A stretch of 47,397 nucleotides of DNA, taken from assembly GCA_034408895.1 (NCBI GenBank), contig JAWXCI010000027.1, positions 1-47,397 of the forward strand, written 5' to 3'. The notes below the pieces were generated by a model that had not been told where the DNA came from, searched no databases, and worked only from the letters and a program-made list of their open reading frames with translations. Within the stretch, counting starts at the first letter, position 1, and every line of letters begins with the position of its first letter. The position numbers and the translations under genes are program-made. The DNA comes from UBA4660 sp034408895 (GTDB taxonomy: Bacteria; Bacteroidota; Bacteroidia; Flavobacteriales_D; Sanyastnellaceae). Shown piece after piece: positions 32,940-40,929 of the stretch.

Positions 32940-35345
32940 CTACAATTCTACAATTATACCAATGGATGGCAACACAGTTCCGCTGGATGCATCCAAGAAA
33001 TTTGGCAGATATAAATTCGGATTGTCGGGATTCACAACAGGATTTCCATCGCCATCACGCTGCACATCAAGAATGGGTTTCAGTGGAGTGATGTTGTTGT
33101 AGAGGTTCTGCACATCAAGAAATAAGTCGAGCGTCCACCGCTCGAAATACCATTTCTTGTCCACGCGCACATCAAGCTGGTGAAAGGCATTGATGCGTTG
33201 CGAATTGAGTAACGACCATTCGGGCTGGGCAATCCGCACTGCGTCCCATGTAGTGATGAACATGCTAGCTTCAACATTGTCCGGTGTAAATGGCAAACCT
33301 CCACTGTACTGGAATCGGATTCCCACTTCCCAGTTCTTCTCAAACTTTTTTCCAGTGGTCACGCTCACCAGATTGCGGCTGTCCCAACTCGATGCAATAA
33401 ATTTTCCGTCAGCACCGGTGAACTCGCTGCGAACAAATGTGTAAGCCAGAATTCCGTAAAACCCTTCATATAGCTTTTGCTGGTAGAGGAATTCCACGCC
33501 ATAAGCACGACCCAATCCTATTGAAGCGATATCTTCATTTCCAACAGTTCCAAAATCAGCACCGAGGTTGGCCAATGAAATCCCACGCACAACACTTACA
33601 GGATAGTTTTCATAGTGTTTGTAAAACCCTTCAAGAGTGATGACGGAATTTCGTTTCTGCCAGTCATACTCGATGCCCGCAATGGCTTGCTTGCTAAGAA
33701 TGTATTTCATATCTCCGTTCAGAAATATTCCATCCTGCTGAAAACCGAGTGCGATGTAGGAAGGCATTTGATAGTAGATGCCGGTGCTTGCATTGAGGCT
33801 CCATTGTGGAGCGAATGAATATCGTGCACTTATTCGTGGTGAAATTTGTTCAGCCGGATTTTTCATCGAAGCTGAATAGTCATTTCCATCGGCACGAACT
33901 CCTGCTGAAAGAACAAGTCGCTCACTGAAAAAAGTTTTACTTGCCTGTGCAAATGCCCCATACTTCTGAAGATTGAACTCAGTTTTGTAGTTAACCTTTA
34001 CCACGGTGTCCAGCACATAGTTGAATTCTTCGAATGATGAACGGTTGAAGTAGTCGGCAAATTCGTAACTCACTCCGTAGATGGTTTTCCATCCTTCGCC
34101 AAAGGAAATTTTGTTTTCAATGCGGAATTTATTCTCCGTTTCGCGCGAGGAATAATCAAACGTCAATGGAAGCGCGTCATCGTTTTGAAGGTGCTTAAAC
34201 GTATCGTTTTGTAAAGCGTTACGACTCGCAACAAATGTCCATCTTCCCTTTTCCCGATAACTATCCCAACGCGCACCTATGGTGTAATTCCATTGGCGAT
34301 TGACCACAAGCTGGTCGAGCAAATAATTGTTGACCGAAAAATTTTCATCCGTACTGTCATCATCAAGTTCAAGGTTAAGTGCAAAGTCATCATATGCACC
34401 AAGGCCGATAATTGTCAACTGATTTTTTTCATCCACATTCCATTTCCATTTTGTATTCACATCGTTGTAGGTGGGAAGAAACGGAAGTCCAAGGGCAGCA
34501 AAAAGAAACTGGAGATAACTTCTTCTTGCCGAAAAAATCAATCCTGAATTTTTTCCTGTTGGGCCTTCCAGTGTTACACCCAAATCGGAACTGCCGACCA
34601 CAAAATTTGCGGTGTACTTGTCGTCCCGCGCTTCGCGAAAACCAAATTCAAGCACGGAACTCAATGCATTTCCTCTTGATGCCGGAAATGCACCGGAATA
34701 AAATTCCACTTCATCAATCAAGTCCACATTGATGAGACCCACAGGCCCACCGCTGGAACCTTGCGTGGCGAAGTGGTTGATGTTAGGAATCTCGATACCA
34801 TCAATGTAAAAGCGGTTTTCGTTGGCTGCTCCTCCACGAATAATAATGTCGTTTCGAAATGAAGGAATAGCAGCAACTCCGGGCAACGAGCGAATCACTT
34901 TAGAAATATCGCGGTTGCCACCGGGATTTCTTTTTATTTCGTTCGTGCCAATGGTGCGAACAGAAACAGGAGACTCTTCACGATTGCTGATAGAAGAAGC
35001 AGCCACTTCCACTTCACTCAATTCAACATTCACTTCTTCGAGTTGAATCGAGAGAAACGCAGGCCGATCAATGGATGCCTCCACCTCGTAAACAACTGCG
35101 TTTTTAAACCCGACCACATCCACTTGTATGTTGTAAAGTCCGGGCAGAATGTTTTGCAACACAAAGTTTCCTTCAATATCGGTTTCGGTTCCTTGTTGTG
35201 TGTTCTGGAGAAACACGGATGCGAATGCAACGGGTTCGTTGTTGGTTTTGTTCATCACACTTCCGCGGATGGATGTGGTTTGAGCAAAGCATGCGAAGTG
35301 CATTAGGAAAAAGGCTGGTAGTACAAGGATAGAATTAAATTTCAT
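32940..35345 (-). CDS. TonB-dependent receptor with carboxypeptidase-like N-domain
   Basis: From MKFNSILVLPAFFLMHFACF (signal peptide; upstream residues rejected as non-coding) the 801-residue protein has a CarboxypepD_reg-like domain (about 25-105; IRGSVMNKTNNEPVAFASVF, GNFVLQNILPGLYNIQVDVV), a plug domain (ISKVIRSLPGVAAIPSF, DIIIRGGAANENRFYIDGIE) and a 22-strand-type barrel ending in PSIGIIVEL, with aromatic strands such as EVGIRFQYSGGLPF. It imports a ligand across the outer membrane with TonB/ExbBD energy. No SusD partner is adjacent, so it is unlikely to be a typical SusC polysaccharide transporter; a metal or cofactor ligand is equally possible. Its start is 73 bases from the divergent GT9 gene. 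Confidence 0.9.
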   Translation of the reverse strand: MKFNSILVLPAFFLMHFACFAQTTSIRGSVMNKTNNEPVAFASVFLQNTQQGTETDIEGNFVLQNILPGLYNIQVDVVGFKNAVVYEVEASIDRPAFLSIQLEEVNVELSEVEVAASSISNREESPVSVRTIGTNEIKRNPGGNRDISKVIRSLPGVAAIPSFRNDIIIRGGAANENRFYIDGIEIPNINHFATQGSSGGPVGLINVDLIDEVEFYSGAFPASRGNALSSVLEFGFREARDDKYTANFVVGSSDLGVTLEGPTGKNSGLIFSARRSYLQFLFAALGLPFLPTYNDVNTKWKWNVDEKNQLTIIGLGAYDDFALNLELDDDSTDENFSVNNYLLDQLVVNRQWNYTIGARWDSYREKGRWTFVASRNALQNDTFKHLQNDDALPLTFDYSSRETENKFRIENKISFGEGWKTIYGVSYEFADYFNRSSFEEFNYVLDTVVKVNYKTEFNLQKYGAFAQASKTFFSERLVLSAGVRADGNDYSASMKNPAEQISPRISARYSFAPQWSLNASTGIYYQMPSYIALGFQQDGIFLNGDMKYILSKQAIAGIEYDWQKRNSVITLEGFYKHYENYPVSVVRGISLANLGADFGTVGNEDIASIGLGRAYGVEFLYQQKLYEGFYGILAYTFVRSEFTGADGKFIASSWDSRNLVSVTTGKKFEKNWEVGIRFQYSGGLPFTPDNVEASMFITTWDAVRIAQPEWSLLNSQRINAFHQLDVRVDKKWYFERWTLDLFLDVQNLYNNITPLKPILDVQRDGDGNPVVNPDNPNLYLPNFLDASSGTVLPSIGIIVEL

Positions 35346-35418
35346 AAGGAGTTTCGTGTATCGCTGAATCAATTGGTTAGCGGTGCAAAAGAACATCAGC
35401 CAAGTATTTTCGCCCGCA

Positions 35419-36510
35419 ATGAGTGTATATAAAAAAATACAATTTGATTGCAAACATTTTCGCGGAAGCACTCCGTGCAAGCCCAATAAGGAACGCGGCA
35501 AGGTGTGCGACACTTGCAATGAGTACAAACCTTTCGACAAGCGGATACTCATCATCAAACTGGGAGCTATTGGTGATGTGATTCGCACTACACCACTTAT
35601 TACAGGGTTCAAAAAACTCTATCCTGATTGTCACATCACATGGATGACTCATTCACCCGATGTGCTGCCAAAAGATGAAATCAATGAAATACTCACTCCA
35701 GATTTTCTTTCATTTTACAAACTCGAGAATACTGCATTTGATATTGCACTGAACCTTGATAAGGAAACCGAGGCATGTGCCCTTCTTGCCCGAGTCAACA
35801 GCAAAGAGAAATTCGGTTACATATTGCAGAACCAACACATCGCTGCAGCTACACCGGCAGGCGAACACAAATTAGTGACTGGTTTATTCGACAATCTTTC
35901 CAGGCAAAACACCAAACATTACCTCGATGAAATTTTTGAAATCTGCAACCTCAAATTCGAGGGAGAGAAATACCTCATCAATTTCAATTTATCACTTGCT
36001 GATGAGTGGAACTCGGTGCGGGAAGAGGCACACGGAAAAAAAATAATCGGATTGAACACCGGCTGCGGAGTGCGATGGCAAACAAGATTGTGGCCGCGTG
36101 AAAGTTGGGTTGAACTGATTCAAAAGTTGCAAGATTCAGGATACTATCCCGTGGTGCTTGGCGGAAAAGATGAAGATGATGTGAACAGTTATTACGTGCA
36201 GGCAACTGGGTGTTTTTATCCGGGACATTTTCCGCTGGATGAATTTATTGCGCTCGTTTCGCATTGTGATGTAGTGGTGACAACAGTGAGCATGATGATG
36301 CACATTGCATTGGCGCTGGATAAAAAACTTGTTCTGTTCAACAATATTTTCAATGCTCATGAATTTCATCTTTACGGACAGGGAGAAATAATAGAGCCTA
36401 CCAGTGGTTGCGATTGTTATTACGGCAACACCTGCACACGAACCAGGCATTGCATGAGCGACATCAGCGTGGCCACCGTTTTTGATTCCATAAAAAAACT
36501 TGCACATTGA
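35419..36510 (+). CDS. GT9 heptosyltransferase-like glycosyltransferase with N-terminal Cys motif
   Basis: I start at MSVYKKIQFDCKHFRGSTPC (ATG 35419). The first 33 residues hold C-K-H-F-R-G-S-T-P-C...C-D-T-C, four cysteines and a histidine that probably bind a metal or Fe-S group. GT9 follows: ILIIKLGAIGDVIRTTPLIT and TNGCGV/IGLNTGCGVRWQTRLWP, VVLGGKDEDDVNSYY, VVTTVSMMMHIALALDKKLV. A second Cys cluster near the end (SGCDCYYGNTC, RHCMSD) mirrors the first. GT9 enzymes add heptose or related sugars to lipopolysaccharide core. The stop overlaps the next GT gene, so the two probably act in sequence on one glycan. Confidence 0.9.
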   Translation: MSVYKKIQFDCKHFRGSTPCKPNKERGKVCDTCNEYKPFDKRILIIKLGAIGDVIRTTPLITGFKKLYPDCHITWMTHSPDVLPKDEINEILTPDFLSFYKLENTAFDIALNLDKETEACALLARVNSKEKFGYILQNQHIAAATPAGEHKLVTGLFDNLSRQNTKHYLDEIFEICNLKFEGEKYLINFNLSLADEWNSVREEAHGKKIIGLNTGCGVRWQTRLWPRESWVELIQKLQDSGYYPVVLGGKDEDDVNSYYVQATGCFYPGHFPLDEFIALVSHCDVVVTTVSMMMHIALALDKKLVLFNNIFNAHEFHLYGQGEIIEPTSGCDCYYGNTCTRTRHCMSDISVATVFDSIKKLAH

Positions 36511-37634
36511 ACATTGCTTACCTCTCCACTTTTTATCCATTTCGCGGAGGGATTGCGCAGTTCAATGCTGCGTTGTACAATGCCCTGAAACAACAAGGGC
36601 ATGAAGTCAATGCTTTCACGTTCACGCGGCAATACCCAACGATGCTTTTTCCCGGAAAGACACAAATGGTGCAGCCGGGAGATCCGGCAGAAGTCATTCC
36701 TAGCATCCGCATTCTCGATTCCATGAACCCGTTGAACTGGGTGAACACTGCGAACACTATTAACAAGACCCATCCTGATGTTATGTTGATGAAGTATTGG
36801 ATGTCTTACCTCGCACCAAGCCTTGGAACTGTTGCAGGGAGAATGAAGAAGCGCGGGACGAAAGTGGTTTCCATTATTGACAACGCCATTCCCCACGAAA
36901 AGAAATTCTTTGATAAAGCATTTGCAAGATATTTTTTTAAACGCAACTCAGCTTTCGTGGCTATGAGTGAAGAAGTGAAGGGCGACATTCTTTCCATTCG
37001 GCCCGATGCGAATGTGTTGCTGAAACCCCATCCGCTTTATGATCATTTCGGGAAGAGAATCAATCGGGAAGAAGCACATCAGCAACTCAAACTTGATCCG
37101 AAAAAAAAAACATTGCTCTTCTTCGGGTTTATTCGTGAATACAAAGGGTTAGATATTCTGATTGATGCGTTTGATGCGCTGGATGAATCTTACCAACTGG
37201 TGATTGCCGGAGAGATGTACGGTTCGTTCGATGTTTACCAGAAACAAATTGATGCCAACAAAAACAGGGAACGCATTCACGCGCATGTGCGGTACATAGG
37301 CGATGCGGAAGTGCCTGCATTCTTTTCGTCAGCCGATGCGGTGGTGTTGCCATACAGAACTGCAACGCAAAGTGGCATTACGGCCATTGCGTATCATTTC
37401 GAATCACCACTTATTATTTCCGATGCAGGAGGATTGGGGGAAATTGTTCATCATGAAAAAACAGGACTCGTTGTGCCTGATGTAAATCCTGAAAATCTCG
37501 CAGAGGCAATTCGCGCATACTTCTCGCGGTATGATCAAAACAAATTCGTGGAAGAAATCCGTTTGCTGAAATCCACGTTGAGTTGGGATGCGTTCACGGA
37601 TTCTCTTCTGAATTTTGTGGCTTCAGTTAGTTGA
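36507..37634 (+). CDS. GT4-type glycosyltransferase
   Basis: Begins at TTG 36507, overlapping the GT9 stop, with NIAYLSTFYPFRGGIAQFNA, the usual GT4 N-terminal strand and glycine turn. The C-terminal Rossmann half has LLFFGFIREYKGLDILIDAF, YIGDAEVPAFFSSADAVVLP, and the nucleotide-sugar E-x7-E region (SGITAIAYHFESPLIISDAGG, GEIVHHEKTGLVV). It transfers a sugar with retained anomeric configuration from an NDP donor. 375 residues, typical. It forms a translationally coupled pair with the GT9 gene. Sugar and acceptor are not determined by sequence. A probable terminator follows directly. Confidence 0.9.
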   Translation: MNIAYLSTFYPFRGGIAQFNAALYNALKQQGHEVNAFTFTRQYPTMLFPGKTQMVQPGDPAEVIPSIRILDSMNPLNWVNTANTINKTHPDVMLMKYWMSYLAPSLGTVAGRMKKRGTKVVSIIDNAIPHEKKFFDKAFARYFFKRNSAFVAMSEEVKGDILSIRPDANVLLKPHPLYDHFGKRINREEAHQQLKLDPKKKTLLFFGFIREYKGLDILIDAFDALDESYQLVIAGEMYGSFDVYQKQIDANKNRERIHAHVRYIGDAEVPAFFSSADAVVLPYRTATQSGITAIAYHFESPLIISDAGGLGEIVHHEKTGLVVPDVNPENLAEAIRAYFSRYDQNKFVEEIRLLKSTLSWDAFTDSLLNFVASVS

Positions 37635-37669
37635 GGGCGAAGAGCGTTTTCGTCTTCTTCGACCCTTTT
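37635..37669 (+). terminator. Probable terminator of the GT9-GT4 operon
   Basis: GGG-CGAAGA (37635-37643) can pair with TCTTCG-a-CCC (37656-37665), a nine-pair stem with one bulge, followed by TTTTA. It starts right after the GT4 stop codon. Confidence 0.5.
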
Positions 37670-37807
37670 AATCATCAATTGCATATAGCCTTGGACATGA
37701 GCTGAGAAAAATATTTTCTTGCTACCGTTGTCCGCAAGTCATGCAATCACGATGGCTATCGGGAGCCAACTCTATCGGTTAAAGGTGAAGGGTACTAACA
37801 GCAAAAG

Positions 37808-38602
37808 CTATCTTCCATCACCATCCAGCAAATTGCCTAAGCCACCGAGTAGGCTTCCTTCTTCTTTCCTTCTTCCTCTGCCATAGGAAACAATGCGTGA
37901 TGCAAGCCGAGAAATCGGAAGTGTTTGCAACCAAACTTTACCGGGACCTTTGAGCACAGCAAAGAAAAATCCTTCCCCACCAAAAATGGAATTCTTGATA
38001 CCACCCACAAACTGGATATCGTAATCCACTTCTTTGGTGTAAGCCACAATGCAGCCGGTATCAATGCGAAGGGTTTCACCCGGTTTCAGGGCGCGTTCAA
38101 TGATGTGACCACCTGCATGGCAAAATGCCAAACCATCGCCTTCTACTTTTTGCATAATAAAACCTTCTCCGCCAAAAAGCCCTGTACCGAGTTTTCGCTG
38201 AAACTCAATGCCCACACTTACACCTTTTGCAGCGCAGAGAAATGAATCCTTCTGGCAAACAATTTTTCCACCCAACTGCTGCAAGTCAAACGGAATTATT
38301 TTTCCGGGATAAGGGGATGCAAAAGCCACTTTGGTTTTTCCCATGCTTGTGTTGGTGAAGGTGGTCATAAACAAACTTTCACCAGTGAGCAACCGTTTTC
38401 CCGCACCCACCAGTTTGTTGAAAAACCCGCCACCACCACTGGAAGAGCCATCACCGAAAATGGTTTCCATCGCTACTCCTTCGTCCATGTACATAAACGA
38501 GCCACTTTCAGCAACCACGGTTTCTTGCGGATCAAGTTCCACTTCCACGCATTGCATCTCTTCACCGAAGATGCGATAATCAATTTCATGATTTGTTCTC
38601 AT
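37808..38602 (-). CDS. AIM24 / TIGR00266 family protein
   Basis: The 264-residue protein has the AIM24-type beta-sandwich pattern: ELDPQETVVAESGSFMYMDE, GESLFMTTFTNTSMGKTKVA, GKIIPFDLQQLGGKIVCQKDSF, GVSVGIEFQRKLGTGLFGGE, and GFIMQKVEGDGLAFCHAGGH. Members of this widespread family (TIGR00266, PF01987) are of poorly defined cellular role; the yeast homologue supports inner mitochondrial membrane organisation. No signal peptide or membrane span is visible, so the protein is probably cytoplasmic. It precedes the PfkB kinase by 60 bases on the same strand. Length is typical for the family. Confidence 0.88.
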   Translation of the reverse strand: MRTNHEIDYRIFGEEMQCVEVELDPQETVVAESGSFMYMDEGVAMETIFGDGSSSGGGGFFNKLVGAGKRLLTGESLFMTTFTNTSMGKTKVAFASPYPGKIIPFDLQQLGGKIVCQKDSFLCAAKGVSVGIEFQRKLGTGLFGGEGFIMQKVEGDGLAFCHAGGHIIERALKPGETLRIDTGCIVAYTKEVDYDIQFVGGIKNSIFGGEGFFFAVLKGPGKVWLQTLPISRLASRIVSYGRGRRKEEGSLLGGLGNLLDGDGR

Positions 38603-38661
38603 TTTCTGTTTTTATGTTGATTGTTCAGTTGAACCCGCTGATTTTAAATGATACAACTTCA

Positions 38662-39588
38662 TTAGTCCTCAATCAGGATTTCCACGTCCATTAGCTCCAC
38701 AAATTCCTCAATGCGTTCGTTGATTTCATCCTGCGTGAGTTCAAGCAAACGTTGTGGCCCAAATTTCTCACACGCAAATGAAGCCATGGCTGATCCCACA
38801 ATGACAGCGCGTTTCATATTATCGAAAGATGTGTTATGCGTTTTTGCCAGATAGCCAATAAAACCACCTGCAAACGTATCGCCTGCGCCAGTGGGGTCGG
38901 CCACTTCTTCCATAGGCAAAGCAGGTGAGAAAAATATGCTGCGTTCATGGAAAAGAAGGGCCCCGTGCTCTCCCTTTTTTATCACAACGTATTGCGGACC
39001 CATCTCCATAATTTTTCGTGCAGCTTTCACAAGCGAGTATTCGCGCGTTAACTGTCGTGCTTCTTCATCGTTGATGGTGAGTACATCCACTTCCTTCAAC
39101 GCCAGCATGAGATTATCCCAGGCTGTGTCCATCCAAAAATTCATGGTGTCCATCACAATCAGGTGTGGGCGCTCTTCAAATTGTGCAATCACGCTCAATT
39201 GAATACGCGGGTCAAGGTTGCCAAGCATCAGGAAAGATGTTTTCTTGTAAGAGGGCGGCACCACAGGATTGAAACCAGCCAGCACATTTAGTTCAGTAAC
39301 CAATGTGTCGCGCGTGTTAAAGTCGTAATGGTATTTGCCCGACCAGTAAAATGATTTCTCTCCTGGTTTGATTTCCAGTCCTTGCAGGTCAATGTTTCTG
39401 GCCTTCATTTCATCCAGTGTTGATGTTGGAAAATCGTCTCCTACCACGGAGATCAGCCCGCACTCATCCACAAAATGGGATGCAGCGAGTGTGATGTAAG
39501 TGGCAGCACCTCCAACCACTTTTTCAGATTTTGCAAACGGGGTTTCAATAGAATCGAAGGCTACAGTGCCTACAGCAACTAATTTCAT
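38662..39588 (-). CDS. PfkB family carbohydrate/nucleoside kinase
   Basis: The 308-residue protein shows the PfkB fold: VAVGTVAFDSIETPF and GGAATYITLAASHF at the start, GDDFPTSTLDEMKARNID, TINDEEARQLTREY, and the catalytic signature EVADPTGAGDTFAGGFIGYL containing the base Asp and the anion hole. Substrates in the family range from sugars to nucleosides; the GTVAFDSIETP opening resembles the 'inosine/sugar kinase' group recorded in many Bacteroidota, but this is recall rather than proof. It phosphorylates a hydroxyl using ATP in the cytoplasm. It shares a strand with the AIM24 gene and diverges from the tRNA-Asn promoter region. Confidence 0.88.
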   Translation of the reverse strand: MKLVAVGTVAFDSIETPFAKSEKVVGGAATYITLAASHFVDECGLISVVGDDFPTSTLDEMKARNIDLQGLEIKPGEKSFYWSGKYHYDFNTRDTLVTELNVLAGFNPVVPPSYKKTSFLMLGNLDPRIQLSVIAQFEERPHLIVMDTMNFWMDTAWDNLMLALKEVDVLTINDEEARQLTREYSLVKAARKIMEMGPQYVVIKKGEHGALLFHERSIFFSPALPMEEVADPTGAGDTFAGGFIGYLAKTHNTSFDNMKRAVIVGSAMASFACEKFGPQRLLELTQDEINERIEEFVELMDVEILIED

Positions 39589-39615
39589 TGGGGAAAATAA
39601 TTTTGGACAAAGATA

Positions 39616-39646
39616 TTGGGCGTTGCAATGGGGCGTTCTATACTTG
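39616..39646 (+). promoter_or_regulatory. Candidate Bacteroidota promoter for tRNA-Asn
   Basis: TTG (39616-39618), 20 bases, then TATACTTG (39639-39646), which matches five of six fixed bases of the -7 element TAnnTTTG at consensus spacing. It would start transcription about 110 bases upstream of the tRNA, leaving a leader to be removed. Confidence 0.45.
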
Positions 39647-39761
39647 CACCCCTTTTAAAAGGCCTCATTGATAATCGGTGTTCCAGTCCTTCAACTGCGG
39701 GGATTACTGATGTGAAGAGTTGAATTTCCTGTGATTGGCAATGGCAAACCACAAAAAATTT

Positions 39762-39835
39762 TCCTCAGTAGCTCAGTTGGTTAGAGCACATGACTGTTAA
39801 TCATGGGGTCCCTGGTTCAAGTCCAGGCTGGGGAG
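39762..39835 (+). tRNA. tRNA-Asn (GTT)
   Basis: A 74-nt cloverleaf: acceptor TCCTCAG/CTGGGGA, D-arm with AGCTCAGTTGGTTAGAGC, anticodon stem CATGA/TCATG with loop CTGTTAA (anticodon GTT), variable GGGGTC and T-arm CCTGG-TTCAAGT-CCAGG. The discriminator is G and no CCA is encoded. It reads AAC and AAU codons. Confidence 0.97.
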
Positions 39836-39837
39836 CG

Positions 39838-39871
39838 AAGAGATCACTGCTATGGTGGTCTCTTTTTTTAT
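39838..39871 (+). terminator. Terminator of tRNA-Asn
   Basis: AAGAGATCAC (39838-39847) pairs with GTGGTCTCTT (39855-39864), one G-U pair, seven-base loop, then seven T residues. It begins three bases after the tRNA and overlaps the end of the convergent peptidase gene. Confidence 0.85.
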
Positions 39872-40737
39872 TCCCCAAAGACGAGAAAATTCAGCGGATC
39901 AACCGGTACTCCATTTTGCCATAATTCAAAATGGAGATGCGGACCATCACTTTCTTCGCCCGACTCGCCAATGATGGCTATGGATTCCCCCGCGCTTACA
40001 AGTTCCCCTGTTTTCTTGAACAACACAGAGTTGTGCTGGTAAACAGAAACGAGGTTTTGAGTATGCTGAATGTGTAGAATATTTCCGCCATCGGCAGTGA
40101 AGGTGGAAAGGATCACTGTGCCATCAAGTACCGATTTTACCACAGCATCTCTGGGCGCCACCAGATCAACGCCATAATGGTTTTTCTTCGGATTGAATTT
40201 CTGTGAAATAGTTCCATCCAGTGGTTTGAAAAGAATTAAGGCGTTGGATGCTGCGGTTTGTTCCGATATTAAATCCAGGGAGTAACGATCTTCTCCCGAG
40301 ATTTTTTCGCGCAATGCTTTTTCTTCATCGCCCAACGAATAATTGAGTTGAACTAAAGAAGAATCGACCTGGGCAGTATCCAGTTTCTCCGGCACAGTTC
40401 CACCGCTTAAAATTATTCTCAGGTGGTTAATGTACTTCTCCTGTGCGCGCATTTCTGTGGTAAGCGAGTCAGCCTGGAACCTGGCCACCCGTGCAGATTC
40501 CCGCAATTCGTGCCCTGTGTAGTCCTTCACTACATATTGGCGCAACGGGGTGAGTGCCACCAGCACATAAATCAAACTGCCAAACACCACCAGCAGCGCA
40601 CCGAAAATGATGATGACATTCATGGGAGTCAATCGTGTGCTGAACAGCTCCTCGAACGAAGTTTCATTCAGTACAGTAAGCCGGAACTTGCTGCGCAAAT
40701 GCCTGAACCACTTTCTCTTTTTTGGTTTTCTTTCCAC
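39868..40737 (-). CDS. M23 family metallopeptidase, membrane anchored
   Basis: I use the GTG at 40737, giving the basic head VERKPKKRKWFRHLRSKFRL then TVLNETSFEELFSTRLTP and one membrane span (NVIIIFGALLVVFGSLIYVL, about 39-60). The frame continues upstream, but that part would read the intergenic repeat. A coiled region (about 85-175) leads to the M23 domain: KNHYGVDLVAPRDAVVKSV with the first zinc ligands H and D, GGNILHIQHTQNLVSVYQHN, and the HxH signature PHLHFELWQNG. It cuts peptidoglycan cross-bridges in the periplasm during growth or division. Its gene is divergent from sprE and ends next to tRNA-Asn. About 289 residues. Confidence 0.88.
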   Translation of the reverse strand: MERKPKKRKWFRHLRSKFRLTVLNETSFEELFSTRLTPMNVIIIFGALLVVFGSLIYVLVALTPLRQYVVKDYTGHELRESARVARFQADSLTTEMRAQEKYINHLRIILSGGTVPEKLDTAQVDSSLVQLNYSLGDEEKALREKISGEDRYSLDLISEQTAASNALILFKPLDGTISQKFNPKKNHYGVDLVAPRDAVVKSVLDGTVILSTFTADGGNILHIQHTQNLVSVYQHNSVLFKKTGELVSAGESIAIIGESGEESDGPHLHFELWQNGVPVDPLNFLVFGE

Positions 40738-40826
40738 TGTTGAATTCCCTGATTGGGGGTGACAAATCAAGTGAAAAACAATTGGGGGATGAAGCGTTGT
40801 GACACTGGCCTGCCTATTTTCGCCTG

Positions 40827-40858
40827 CCCGAATTTCATTGGCATAAAATAAATTCGGG
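40827..40858. repeat. Inverted repeat in the M23/sprE divergent intergenic
   Basis: CCCGAATTT (40827-40835) and AAATTCGGG (40850-40858) are perfect 9-bp arms around a 14-base spacer, in the 192-base gap between two divergent genes. A further TGCCCG / CGGGCA pair (40825-40830 and 40874-40879) lies around it. It could be an operator or another dispersed palindrome; location alone cannot decide. Confidence 0.5.
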
Positions 40859-40929
40859 AATTGCCAGTTAGAGACGGGCAAAAACAAAAAAATAAGGCAT
40901 CAGTGCACTACAACTTCACAACGTATAAA

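Noticed and set aside
32940..35345. SusC-type polysaccharide transporter
   Set aside because: No SusD-like lipoprotein neighbours it, and the barrel motifs fit a generic TonB receptor.
37753..37768. TGGCT-atcggg-AGCCA stem
   Set aside because: Short arms; may be half of the CGATA repeat, but alone it is not convincing.
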